Positions 45,451 through 57,490 of a DNA stretch of 64,000 nucleotides are shown piece by piece. A model generated the notes under the pieces. That model ran no database searches and had not been told where the DNA came from. It was given only the letters and a program-made list of their open reading frames with translations. The translations under genes were made by a program, and so were the position numbers. Source of the DNA: Stereum hirsutum FP-91666 SS1 (Eukaryota; Basidiomycota; Agaricomycetes; Russulales; Stereaceae); contig NW_006763140.1 of the NCBI RefSeq assembly GCF_000264905.1, forward strand, positions 785,575 through 849,574, read 5' to 3'. How positions within the stretch are numbered: position 1 is the first letter of the stretch; every line of letters starts with the position of its first letter.

Positions 45451-47422
45451 CGTGTCGAAAATGAAGACTAGGAAGGAGCTCTGAGGGCAGGAGACAGTAT
45501 TAGCAGGCGTCGGCGAGTCTACCCCGTCCCAACCTCCAATACAACTTTTATATTCCTCACATACGCATTACCAAGGAATCCGGTCGTTTTTTACCTGTCA
45601 AAAGTGTTTTCATATCGATAAAGCATTCCTGCGCCAAGCCTGGGGAAGTATTGATGGGATGTCGAACAAGCGCCCATCTAAGAGCAGTGTCAGCAGCAAT
45701 AAAGACAAGTTTGGGGAAATAGAACGGAGGCAAGGACGACCGCGAGGCATGAGCCAAACATAGCCGTATGCTCTCCATCGTAGAGAGATAATGGATAGCT
45801 GTTGGCTCTGAAGTTGACCTATGGGCAAGTGAAGGATACATCGTTAGAGCGTGCTATTGTTCATGATTATGGCCATATTTTCGAATCCTCTGGCCGTGTA
45901 GTGACGAGGTCTATACATAGCCTATTACAAACGCCCGGTAAGCTACATCAAGGCCTTGGGTGAATGGGTTTTGGAAATAGCATTCTCTGGGCGCCAAGAA
46001 AGGACTCAAGACGATCCAAGACGAAGGCAAAATCCAATCGGTGCAAAGCCCAGGTGCAGCGCCACTGTGCCAAAAAAAGAACACGAGGTGAACGCGCCAA
46101 GATACGTCGAACGGTCGTCTTGCAGTTGAATGATCCGGGTTTCGCGAGTAGAGCTTTATTTCAGATCCAAGAAATGTCCGTCCTTGGAGCATTGGTGCGG
46201 AAGGAAGTGAAGCCGAAGCTCCTAACTTCAAGCTTGAGTGTGAAGTGCCAGGCCTGTTTGAATGTTTGTCCTTCTCTTGGATCCCGAGTCATACCCATGA
46301 ACAGAATATGGCAAGACTGAGGGATATCGGGAAAATGCAGAGCATACGTGAGGCCAGAATGCTGCGAGGTGGGTCGCAAAACGCTATCTGGAGGGATGAT
46401 GTTCAGGAACAAGAGCAAAAACCTGACAGAGATGTTCAACTTCACGCCACACGGATCAACCCGGTCCGAGAAATACCCCTCAGTGTGGCACCGCTTCTCT
46501 CACGAAACTCACCATCCAGTGTCCACAGACAATCAATCACAACGATGGCAGGCCATGTCTCACACTTCGCGCCATAAAAGGCCAAATGAATCACATCGTG
46601 TTCAAGCAAGACAAACCGATATAAGTAGGGGCGGTGATACTTAGTCAACTACTTAACAGTACCGTAACAGAAGGGGGCGGAGGGGAAACTTCAAGGGGGG
46701 ACATTGATTTAATGGTACTCGTACGGGTGTTATGTACGCGGTAGAGTGTGGTATGCAAACCACGGATAAGTACAGAGACTCTGACAGACCCAAGGACAAG
46801 CTCGTAGGATCATATAATGCGTAACTTGACAATAAGGAGGCTGATAGATAGAAGCTCGGAGGTATGGAGAAAGGCCGAGAGTTCGATCGTCGAATGAGGT
46901 CGTCAGCTGTAGCAGGCCGTGGTCAGAGGTATCGCAGGGAGACCAAGATATTCCAGAGGAAGGGAGACAATGGGACAAGGTCATGAAACAAGAAGGAATC
47001 GCAGGTTTGGACGGGTGAGAGTGTGGCGGACCGGTGGAAGATGGTGGGAAACGTAAGATAGTGGTGTGAAGATGGAGACATGGTCGACGGGGCAGTGGGT
47101 GGCATAGATTAGTATCGAAGCAGGGTTGAGGACAAGCACGAGGACGAGGAAGTATGAGAGACAGTCTACAAGGCAATTGAAACAATAAGTAAATATACAG
47201 GTTAATAAGCAATGCAGGAAAGGTATGAGCACAGAGGGTTGCGAGCAATGAACAGAGGGAACGAGAAATGGAGAGAAAAAACTGCAAGAAAAAAGTCGAT
47301 ACAAACATGCGCCCACCTGCCTGCAAGCAAGAAGCGGGCAGGTTACCTTGCAGGTTCAGGCAGGTTCAAATGAACCCTGATCATGACAGCGTCATGACAG
47401 GGCAAGGGTTCGGGACGTCGTA
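45451..47422. other. 2-kb spacer, no gene supported
   Basis: Frames of 94-118 residues overlap on both strands at 45911-46445, but none has a domain. The right part (46730-47420) is the 3' flank of the large membrane-protein gene, with Pro/Ser-rich frames that look like unselected sequence. Confidence 0.4.
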
Positions 47423-50400
47423 TTACATGGGTCTTCCTTCTCTTCCCTCCATGTAATGCCCCATGTTTCCCCAGCTCGAAGGCGTTGCCCCACTGGACTC
47501 AGTCTGCTCCTCGACGGTTGGCGGAGCAGTAACGAACGAAGGCGCCGCCGTACTGATCAACTCTGGCTCGCTGCCTGAGTCTCCGGGCCCGAACGAGAAG
47601 AACGCGGTACTCGTGCGGCCGGGCGCGGTCGGTCTAGTCGGGTGCGCTGAGCCTGAAGGCGTCGGGACTGGTTGGGTCGGAGGTGGCGAAATGCTGACCG
47701 TCGGTTGATGCGGTGCCGGGTCGACAGAGAGCGAGATAGTGCGTTCGGAGGGTGCGGTGCGCGACACGGTGGATATCACTCTGGTACGTGGCGATTCAGG
47801 ACGACTACGACCACGCCCCCCAGACTGGCTAGACTTTGGCGACCCAGATCCTGAACCAGCCAAGATAGAGCCAGGCTGAGACATCGTCAGGTCATCCTCT
47901 CCAAACTGGCCATCGTATTCCTTATCAGTCTCGATCTCGACCTCGCGTTCCTCATGCTCGTGTCCCGGCGATCTTTCTACCTCACTCTCACCACCAGAGT
48001 GAGACCTTGACCTCTCCAGGCTTCTCGTACCTTCTCTCTGCTGGTGAACCTCCCTCCTCTGCTGTCTCTCGATCAACCTCCTCGCAAGCGGCGCACTCGG
48101 TTGTCCGAAGGTATGGTTCTCTGGACTGCTCAAACCACCCTCTTCCGAGAAATAAGGTGAACTGGGACTAGACATCCCAGCCTCCTCGTAATCCTCGAGC
48201 CTCACGACGGATTGCGCCCGACTTCGACGATTTCCCGAGCCGGCGACGAGTTCGATACTGGAACGAGAAGCAGATCCGATGCTATGGATGAGGGATTGTG
48301 TACGTTGGCGCATGAGTTCTCCACGTGCGAGAGCGAGAGAGACGGCCGAAGCGGTAGGTCCGCCAGCGTTGGAATGCGTGGAATGATGTCTCGAGTTCGA
48401 ATCGCTCCTGGACCCAGACCCACTCCCAGAGCTATTATGCCTCGATCTCGAGTCATTGGCTCTCCTCGTCAACGACACGATACTTCCGGCTCTGGCCCTC
48501 AACCCACCAGAAGAAGATTTCGGACTCGGGGCGGAAGACAATAGGCCTACGCTGTCGTCTTGCTCGAGCGCCTCGAGATCGGGAGAGTCCGTTTGGCCGG
48601 TACGAGAGGGCGTACGACGACCCTCTGAGGGTTCGCCCAAGCCAAGTTCGAGGCGTCCCACGGGCTCCTCTTCGATATCGGACTCGTACAAGATTCCAGT
48701 GGAGCGGTCCGATTCGGTCCTCGTGCGTGCGCGGGGACGGAGACTTGGTGGATAGGACAGCGGAAGTGGACCAGGAGTGGGCGACGCAGGAATGGGCACC
48801 GTACCCGAACGCTGCCTTCTTTGCGCTGCATTGCCAGCTGACGAACCAGGGTGTCTCGGTGGCATGGGGATCCCAACGACAGGACTCGGCGCACTACTCG
48901 AATTCCCGGCTCTGCTCCTAGGCGAATGTGAGTCTGAGCTGCTCTCGACGTTGCCTGTGCTTCTTGTACTCCTCGAGTTCCTCGTCGATGTCGACTTGGA
49001 CTGGGGCGTGCCGCGAGAGTGGTTTGTCCCCGTACCGGTGTGGCCGGAAGACGAGGCGACGGAAGCGCCGCGACCTGGGTAGCGGAATTGGAAGGGATAA
49101 CGAGAAGGAATGGGTTGGCCGAGGGAGGAGAGCGAGTTGGATGCACGGCCGGAATTGGAGAACGAGTTGGAGGTGCGAGGCTCGGCGGAGGATTCTTCTT
49201 CATCCTCGTTGACGTATCCCAGTTCGCGACGAGAGCCTGTCAGATCTTCCTCCTCTTCCCCCTCCCCCTCCTCTTCTTCTTCATCCTCATCGACCTCATC
49301 AGTTTCCTCCGGGTGGATTCCAGGCGAAGGAGGGAACGGAATTTGCTCCGACTTGGGACTATCCGAGCTCTTCCTCTCGCCGTTCTTGCCGCCAAAGCCC
49401 GTAAAAGGATACGGTGCCGCCAAAAGCGGACTCCCAACGGCCAAGGGCCCCTCGTCCTTCTCCGGCGTCCTCTCCACCCTCGGAATGACACTGACCTCCG
49501 TCGACGCCTTCCTCTCCACCGCCGGCACTTCCTCGATCTCCCGCACAGGAAGTTCCCGCTCACGCTCCTCATCCTTCGGACTCTCGAACAAATCCTGCGA
49601 AAGCATCCCCCGTCTCGCATGATGTACGGGCCCCGGACTTCCCAACCCCACCGCCGCCAAAACCTGCTCCATCCCCTCAAACCCGCCCGCCCCGATATCT
49701 TCCTGCCTAGGCAAAAACGGCACCTCTGACGGTTCCTTCCCCTTATTCCTCGCACCAACTCCAACTCCGGCACCACCAGCAGGATCTGCGCTAGCGACCC
49801 CGCGCGGCGGTCGTGTCGTGAGACAGAAATCGTAGGCTTCTTGGATACGGAGGTGGGTGCACTCTTTCCAGGTCCAGGGGAGGGAAGATTCGCCTGCTTC
49901 GTCGATGGATTTTTCGGAGTAGATGGAGAAGGTCTTTTCGGCGTCTTCTTCTTCCCAGCGGAAGCGAGGTCCGCAGATTCCGGCACAGCCGTATCCGCTG
50001 AAGATCCACACGCCAACCCTGTAGGATACAGTTAGTACGAGTCATCCATGCGCGCATTGAAAGAAAAGAAGTGTAAGGTTGATTTTAGTTAGTCCATGTG
50101 CGGGTCAGAAGTGACGAAACCGTGCGAAGGGGTGAGATGGAAGATAAGGAGAGTGGGCCACACGACACTCACCAGCTCATCAGGAGGACCAATATTCTCC
50201 ACCCCGTCCATGCCACATTCGCTAACAACACACCCTTCGCGTACCCACTCAACGTTCCTTCATTCTGATCAAAGAACGTCCCGTCCCTCCTTCCCACGCT
50301 CGCATCGAAATCGCTCAACGTCAATTCTCCAGGCAATTGCTCCGGGCTCCAGAACGACAATAATAGCGCGAGTGCGAGTCCGGCGCGGGGGAGGAGCAGA

Positions 50401-51560
50401 GACACAGTGGGTAGGTTCTGGGAGTAAAAGTAACAGGTTTCGGCGAGGCCGTCGCGAAGTGATGATTCGGAAGAGGGAAGAGCGGAGTGCTGGTTCACGT
50501 AGGGAAATGCAGAGTTGCGGATATGTTGCATGAAGCAGAAATTGCTATAAGAGGTCATTGACACAAGATTGAAGGCCGGAGAAGAGAGATAAAGTGGGAG
50601 CATGAGAGGACGTCCTTTTAGTGCAACGTCCGAGTGTTCGGGTCAGTAACGAATGCAAGGTAAAGAGTGAACGGGACGCACTGTATCGCCAACGGCGGTA
50701 AAAGGAGTAGATGAGCTCGTAGCCGATGAAGACCCCCAGGATCCAAACCGCCCAACAAGCTACGTAGGCCGCAGCGCCGAGGGCCCAATTCCGACCTGAG
50801 CCAGGCACACCAGACGCAATCGGATTCGGAAACAAAGCAATTCTAGTTTCCATACTCTCCATCAGCATTGCGCATGGTGCAAAAGACAGCTCAGATATGG
50901 TTGAAAGAGAGATACGCACTGAATAAGGATAAAGACGGCATTGAAGTCGAAAAAGGTTTGAAGTGGGATGTGCGCGAACACGAAGAGAGGAAAGAGAAAG
51001 AAATGAAGACGAGACTTCCACGATGGGTTCCGTAGCAGCTCGAGGTGAAGACCTGAGGCTCTGAACCGAGGCCGTGGGGGACCTACTATCCTGCTCCCGT
51101 CGATAAGAGTGGGAGAGAAGACGGTCGGGCCCGGGGACACGCCAGTCGGTGTTGCGCGAGACCAAACGCGGTGATGACCATGGGGATGGGCAGCGGAGCT
51201 GATTCTCGTCTGTTCAGTTGGTTCGCGTCGACCGAACTCGTCCTGGAGGCTGACGATGCGAACGGAGCGAGGAGTAGGCTTGCGACCAGCAGAGAAGACA
51301 GGGGGTTCGCTCGGACCTGGATCGGCACCCCACATGTTTGCGTTAGATGAATGGTAAGTAGATCTAGGCGCTGGCGGAGGAGGCCGTTTAGGGAGCCAAG
51401 AAGGATAGCCTTCGTCCGAGGTAGGCAGCGGAGATGGTGAGGACGGCGAAGGCATCGAGCGACGGTCACCGCCGTGGTAGAAGGCGGGGTCGACGGGCGA
51501 GTCACCCTGCGAGGGGTTCGTCGGGGCGGGCGACGAGAGCTGTCGACGAAAGGGGGCCAT
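47423..51560 (-). CDS. Multi-pass membrane protein with long Ser-rich tail
   Basis: Exons 50920-51560, 50682-50842, 50173-50614 and 47423-50018 total 3840 nt and give 1279 residues. Residues 1-180 are Pro/Ser-rich and disordered. Hydrophobic segments follow at LHFFLFPLFVFAHIPLQTFFDFNAVFILIQ, GAAAYVACWAVWILGVFIGYELIYSFY, SLLLPRAGLALALLLSFW and AKGVLLANVAWTGWRILVLLMSWVGVWIF, giving four to six membrane spans. After ICGPRFRWEEEDAEKTFSIYSEKS the ~800-residue tail is Ser/Pro/Arg/Glu-rich with an acidic run (EEEEEGEGEEEEDL) and many SP/RS pairs, likely phosphorylated. I know no family name for it. The architecture suggests a membrane-anchored scaffold, which is inference. Confidence 0.8.
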
Positions 51561-52425
51561 GAATAAACGTACAATTGAAGCGTTTCGAAAACAAGAGGAT
51601 AAATCGTAAAGAGACGATTAAAAAGAGAACACGTAAAGAGGAAAAGACTGTTTTTGTGGAATTTTTATGGTTGAACTTCGAGCTGGACGCTGGTGGTGCG
51701 CAGCGAGAAGGATAGCTCGAGGGTGAATGGCGTCGAGGTTGGATAATCGCCTCGTGTACTGGGCGATTAGTAGCCTCGTGTGTAGCCTGCTCTAGGGAAC
51801 GAGGGCAAAGAGCGAGCACGAGATGGCCGCGCAGACGAAAGCGAGTCCCCAACACGGTTCGCGTCAGACGTACCTCGCCCTGATTAGGAAATCCTGGCAT
51901 AATATTTCCCCGGCTTCTGACGGAAAGATCTCTAGTTCGAGAATACGATAGCGATATAAACTGAATTAAAATGAACGTCGGTTAGCGAACGTGCCGGACG
52001 CCACGGCCGATGTCGAGGACAGCGGCGGTCGAGGAGTCTAACGATGGTAGAGGTACGAGTACAAGATGCAATGCGTAAGTAAAATGCTGTCCTCACAAGA
52101 GTTCTCCACATTCTGTACATTCGTTGCCATGATACTCACACAGAACGAAGGAATGCAGAGCGTGGGTTTTACTAGCATTTGCCTCACACTCAAGGCCCAG
52201 CGAAGGTGATGAGGACGACGGGCCATGGCGATGCAACCTGACTCCGACGTTGTTCATCCTTCTCCGTCAATCGATCAGCGCGAGCGCGGCGACGGAAGCA
52301 AATCTATTCACCACGCCTGACAGACGTCCTCAGCTGTGGACCAGCGAAGGTCATATACGGTCATATCCATTCCCGAGTTCTTCCCACCTGGCACTTTCGG
52401 TTGCGTGGGTGAAACAGGGCAGCAG
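51561..52425. other. Upstream region of membrane-protein gene
   Basis: About 865 bp with no gene recognised, holding the promoter of the minus-strand membrane-protein gene. Ends where a tandem duplication begins. Confidence 0.4.
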
Positions 52426-52973
52426 GAACCGAAGAGGGAGTAGTCGACTTGAAGCATTCGACGGAGGGTTTTCGATCCGTTCAATTCCAGATAGAAGAGG
52501 ACCGTGGACACTAACAATACAAACAGGAACTGGAAGCGATAGGTACACAATACAACAATCATGCTCTGTCGTCACTGTGCAACAAAAACTACAAACAGCC
52601 AAGAAGACAACATACGCTGATAGCAAGTCAATGCGCATAAACAAGAAAAGCTGACCACACAGACCGAATACGACAAATCATGGGCCACAACTTGAACCGA
52701 AGAGGGAGTAGTCAACTTGAAACATTCGACGGTGGACCGAGGGGTTTCAATTCGTTTGACTCCAGGCAGAAGCGGACCACGGAGACTAGCAATACCAACA
52801 GGAACTGGGGCGTTAGATACAATGCAACGTTCACCGTGCAACATAAATCACGAACAACCAAGAAGTCAACATATGCCGACAAGGCAATGCGCACAGATGA
52901 GAAGAAAGCAGATAGGACCAAGCAATAAGACTAGTCACACAAACCGAATACGACGAATCATGGGCCACAACTT
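52426..52973. repeat. Tandem duplication of an F-box gene 3' flank
   Basis: Two direct copies, 52426-52693 and 52694-52973, each begin GAACCGAAGAGGGAGTAGTC and end with a gggccacaactt block. They are roughly 75-80% alike by eye, with small indels in the middle. The right copy ends at the stop codon of the minus-strand F-box gene at 52973, so the unit is that gene's 3' flanking sequence. No frame is conserved between copies well enough to argue for coding. Confidence 0.85.
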
Positions 52974-54479
52974 CACAAAGAAGCGATAACCCACTCCCCT
53001 TGCATTCGCTGCCAAACAGTCCTATCTTGAGCACAAAAAGTTGCCACAAAGTGAACATCAGTACACATACCATCGCAAAAGTTCTAGAGGACACTCACAT
53101 ATCTCACAGTACATCAACGTCGGGCACTCCAAACCCCACCTCCTCACCGTACTCAAATCGACTTCAGTATTCACCCTCGCAGACGCCCGGCCGTCGCTTC
53201 TAAGAGAGACGTACGTGAAGCGACGTAGGCCCTTGAACCGGGCGAACGCTTGCGTCATCCTCTCGATGCTTTCCTATGAAAAGTTCAAGATGATCCCGCA
53301 TAAGATTGACCAAGACAATCGTGGAATCGGGGCTAGAGACAAAATAACAATGACAATGAAAGGCTTACTCGTGGTTTCTCCAATAAACATGGATAGGACT
53401 TATGTCTGATCTCCAATTGTTCGATATTCGGAAAACGAGCGGCGACGACGCCCATACTCTCGATATCACGAAGATTCTTCTCGTCTATGAGCGTCAAAAG
53501 TTCCAACGACGGGAAGGATCGGATGACGGCGAGCTCGCGCTTCAGCAGGCTGAGGATTTCATTGCGTGACATGCCGGCGACGTGTGTTAAGTCCATCGAA
53601 ACATGCGAGAGTTTCGAAGGCATCGGGTCCGCAAAGTATTGGAAGTATCCCGCAGGCGCTTCGAATCGCTCCAAGCTCGGCATGCATAGCTCAACCCGAT
53701 CACGGGGGACCTCATACTGGCTGATGTGAAGTACGGCGCCTATAAGGTTAGAATGGCGTCGAATAAAATGGGGAAGTGGGGGTTCAATCTGGGGCGGGTT
53801 GTGCGGGAAATCCAAATGGAACTCGCGAAGGGTTGGACAGAATACGTGGCTGAGCAGGTGCAAGGGCGCTAAATGTTGGCGGATCTGAGGCGCAAGATAG
53901 TGCCTACGGCCATAACGATCATAATCATCATCATCATCCAGTGATTCCTCAATGATGGCGCCGCCGGTGAGATGGAAGAAGGGCAAGTTGGGGAGCACAG
54001 AGAGAACAGCGGCGATGACCGTGGATATCTTGTCGAGATTTCTAGAAGTGTGGCTTGGTGTATAGTTCACAAGGCTGAATCCCGGTATCTCTACAATGTC
54101 AGAGTTATTCGATAGGTATTCACTGGGACAGTACCAAGTAAGTTGCAATCGCCTAGAGAGAAATATAGGTGGATTATACGCACGGTAAGTCTGTCACCTC
54201 AACCCTTTCAACCATCGCTGCCTTACGATCATCGCCCTTCAACGAATTATATAAGCCAACAATCCAATGGAACATCTCGACTACTCGGTCGTCGTCGGCT
54301 CGAGGAGTCCGTCGACCATCAGTCAGGGTATCGCCGCAAGGAATGCAGATGTGACGGTAGATGAGAGGTTCCACGATCTCACGAAAGAGTTTACTCGTGC
54401 GACATAGTGCAGGGAGGTCCGACTTTGAGGACAATGAGACGATCTCTTCGATGAGTTCGACTGGGAGATGGGGTGCCAT
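52973..54479 (-). CDS. Four-exon F-box family protein C
   Basis: Exons 54184-54479, 53369-54152, 53099-53273 and 52973-53025 total 1308 nt and give 435 residues. Start MAPHLPVELIEEIVSLSSKSDLPALCRTSKLFREIVEPLIYRHICIPC is the F-box-like region. The in-frame codon upstream at 54506 is TTG, so ATG 54479 was chosen. Then come FHWIVGLYNSLKGDDRKAAMVERVEV, AAVLSVLPNLPFFHLTG, CPTLREFHLDFPHNPP, FIRRHSNLIGAVLHI, MPSLERFEAPAGYFQYF and RFPNIEQLEIRH. Exon 3 ends CPTLMYCEI and exon 4 gives YRTVWQRMQGEWVIASL. It is a tandem neighbour of the next F-box gene, with 400 bp between them. Likely SCF adaptor. Confidence 0.87.
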
Positions 54480-54879
54480 TGACAGGACGGCGAATGAGAG
54501 ACTCAATGGCGGAAGGAGAGGAAGTCCCCTATTCCGCCTACCGCTTCAAGCGGCGATTGAAGTCGAACTTTCTAAATGGTGTGGCGTTCGTGTGTGGCGA
54601 ACTCGAGATGCACCCGAATTTATTGAGTTGAGATGGTAGTTGTTGCAAGTCAGTTGATTCGAAGAGATTCCTTCCTTATTCCCCTTTACCCTTGAGATGT
54701 GACCTGCGTTTCGGGGATGTGGCTGTGCTCTCGTGGGCACACAATCTTTTGTTGACCGCCCATCCGCATCCTGCCTTGTATGCTTTACCCTCCTGCCCCG
54801 CAGCATCAGGTTATTTGACCACTGGCATCGGCTTCTACGTTCTCCATTCCACGCAATGACTACCACACAAATCCCGCTT

Positions 54880-56352
54880 TCATACCGAAGCAACCGTCCA
54901 TTCTCCGTACTGCACACGCTCCCATTTGGCTCCATCTTGATCGGAAAACCCCCACGAGAGATCAGTACACAAAAAGACCTATACACATATATTTCAGGGA
55001 CTCACATATTTCGCAATGACATAGGGTATGGCATGCGGACGCCCAATGAACGTCGAGCCCACCAAATCCGCTTCGGACCTCGACCACATCTCCGCTGGCA
55101 GTAAACCCGTCCACGAGCTCAAGTCCGACAAAAGTGACCCGGCGAAGAGAGGAGAACGGGGATAACGCCTGAGAAGATTCATCGATGACACTTTGCAAGA
55201 ACTAAAGTCAGAGTTCACACGTTCGTGTTACAGTCAGTCTATGAGTTTGCTACTAGATGACGGGTCGGCGCGCAGATAACGGACTCACCTCAGGTGTTGT
55301 TTTGATAGGATGTATATGGTGCCTGATTTCCAGCTCCTCTATATGGCTCAGATGAGAGGCCACATAAGTGATGATTTGTTTGGGTGAGAGACGAGTCCCC
55401 AGGTTGATCGTCAAAGTCTTCAGCGACGAAAAAGTCTTCAGGTTGATGAGGCCTTCTCCTAACTCCATGTCGACCTCGCTATGATAGATATCCAGGTGAA
55501 AGCAGTTCATCGAAGCATGTAACAGTGGTGTCTGGTTTGATAAACACTTGAAATATCCTGCGGGTGCTTCGTAATATTGCATCTTCGGCATCTTCAATGG
55601 GACATCTAAGGCAACCTGGAGTTCTGCATTCCATCCAAAGCGAAGTGTAGCCTTCTCAATTCTAGGATGCCGTTGAAGGAAGTGGGACATAGAGGCTCTT
55701 GTGCAATCGCCCTCGACGGCAAGGGACAACTGGAATTCTTCGAGGGTGGGGCAAAAGACATAGCGGAGAAGGGCGATCAAGGAAGATGGCTTGCGATAGC
55801 CATCGATTTCCTTGAGATCGGAGAGATGGAGAACCGTCAAACGGGGGAGGATGGATAGAACGGCAGCGATGGCTGTCGCGATAGATGCCATGCGCTGCTT
55901 GTTGTAACGGATGAGCATGTAGGAGTCATTGGTGTTAGGTGTATAGTCGATCACGGTGAAGTCGGGTACGATAGCCTCTTTCAACATTTCTTCTGTGCTA
56001 AAGGTGAATGAGAGTGAGTTTCTCCTAGATGGTAGTCGACGTATATTGGAATGATCCTGGAAGTTATTTGAACGCACGTTGGCCCTATCATCACCTCCAT
56101 CCTTAATACCTTCGCTGCCTTATCACTGTGATTCCGAATTGTACCGTATAGGCAGAGAAGACGACGGAACATTTCATCGTTGGGAGTTTCAAGGGTATCT
56201 GCACTGATGCAGGAGATGGAAATATCGCGATACAAGAGGGGTTCTGCGATATACCCAAGTGCCTTGGTCGTGCGACATAAAACAGGAAGGTCAGACTTCG
56301 AGGAACATATGATGATCTCTATAAGTAGCTCCAATGGGAAAAGAGGCTTCAT
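54880..56352 (-). CDS. Four-exon F-box family protein D
   Basis: Exons 56078-56352, 55289-55997, 55006-55201 and 54880-54935 total 1236 nt and give 411 residues. MKPLFPLELLIEIIICSSKSDLPVLCRTTKALGYIAEPLLYRDISISC is the F-box-like start. An in-frame ATG at 56421 would add 23 residues. The body has TAIAAVLSILPRLTVLHLSDLKEIDG, CPTLEEFQLSLAVEGDC, FLQRHPRIEKATLRF, MPKMQYYEAPAGYFKCLSNQTPLLHASMN and HLSHIEELEIRH. Exon 3 ends CHTLCHCEI, and the 56-nt last exon encodes YGAKWERVQYGEWTVASV. It is closest in layout to its neighbour at 52973, suggesting tandem duplication of an older gene. Confidence 0.87.
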
Positions 56353-56604
56353 TTGAGAGGACGACGAGTAAGGAGGGGATTGAGGCAATGAGATAGGAAG
56401 GGAATGAGGAACAGTCCCCATTAGGTTTACCGCTTCGGGCGGCGACTGAACCAAGACCTGTAAGCGGTGTGGCGATTTCTATGTGGCCCGAACTGATCTT
56501 CAAACCGACTCACAGACCACCCGATAAACTTTTGATATATGCAAGAAGTGGACCATAGACCTATCGTGGTCGGAAAAAGGGGGACAGAGGCAATATAAAC
56601 CTAT

Positions 56605-56905
56605 TGAAAGAACCTATTGAAAGAACCGTACAGTAATCTCACAGGAATCACAGATACAATATCTATCTCGCAGCGGTTGAGCAGTACAAATAACGAACCA
56701 TCTGTGATAAGCCAATAGCACTGGACGCCAACAATCCCTTTCTGAACCGCAGCTGCAGTTTGGACCAATGACCGACCGTTCATCGTCAAGTATGTCTCGA
56801 GCGATGCAGATGTGGCGCCCAAAACGATGTCCCCGAAACGCGACGTCGCTCCGAGCGAGATAGCACCCAAGCAACAAGTATAACACCAGTGTTGATAGAG
56901 GAATC
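56605..56905 (-). pseudogene. Orphan last exon of an ice-binding protein gene
   Basis: Translates AISLGATSRFGDIVLGATSASLETYLTMNGRSLVQTAAAVQKGIVGV. This matches the last exon of the intact gene at 60675-61718 (AVTLGATSHLEGILLGATSATLETGATMNGRLLVQTAAAVQKGNVGV), and similarity continues into the 3' flank, including the block gaaagaaccg. The stop TAG is changed to CAG, so the frame runs on, and the splice acceptor TTAG has become TTGG. No other exon of the gene is visible upstream. A 12-13-base unit (ctattgaaagaac) is doubled at the 3' end. Confidence 0.88.
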
Positions 56906-57490
56906 AAATATAGGGCGACGTCTACTGACAGAGCGCAAGGTGGAAAAGCAAGGAATCAAGAAGACTTCCAAAAAGTCCACAAGTGAAAGGGAATACGTAC
57001 ATTTGGCACGATGCAGCGATGGAACAATAAAGGGGATAGTCTAGTTGAAGGAAACTTGCTGGTGCCGAGGACGACTGCCCACAGAGAAATAAGCTGGTTG
57101 ATAAGCCACATACAGTAAAGTTACATTGACGGGTCGCTATCCTTCGACGTACAACATTCGATCGACATAAGAGTATGAGGCAATGAAGGCCCACATAAAG
57201 CATAAATATGGACGAACCGTGCAAGTAAAATCTGTCGCGCACAACAATCACCATATATTGATGAAATGGTATACCACATCTATTCCCAAGAGCACCCGGT
57301 CCGAAATTCAAAAGTGACAACATATCACGACCGGAGAGCTGGAAGGACCATCAACGCCTCCGTTTGTGGCGACAGCATATGGCGAAAAAGCGACCAGGGC
57401 AGAAAACGGAGAATCAGGGAACCTGTCAATTTTGTTGGTCACAATCATCGTTGCACTACCAGCGAACGAAGACATCGACACACCTTGAAC
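56906..57490. other. Spacer, no gene supported
   Basis: Between the ice-binding exon relic and the kinase gene. A 133-residue minus-strand frame at 56922-57323 is hydrophobic and Cys-rich but has no partner exons or family match. Confidence 0.35.

Noticed and set aside
45911..46445. Overlapping 94-118 residue frames on both strands
   Set aside because: Mutually overlapping without conserved motifs; typical of random open frames.
46730..47326. 198-residue hydrophobic Pro-rich minus-strand frame
   Set aside because: Lies just downstream of the large membrane-protein stop and looks like translated 3' flank.
48547..50057. Several long frames overlapping the Ser-rich tail of the membrane protein
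   Set aside because: Frame shadows of a GC-rich Ser/Arg-coding exon; the chosen frame continues in phase from three membrane-segment exons.
52572..53094. Similar hydrophobic minus-strand frames in both tandem units (VVAHD.SYSVCV)
   Set aside because: Frames are short, interrupted differently in the two copies and begin downstream of the F-box stop, so they are best read as duplicated flank.
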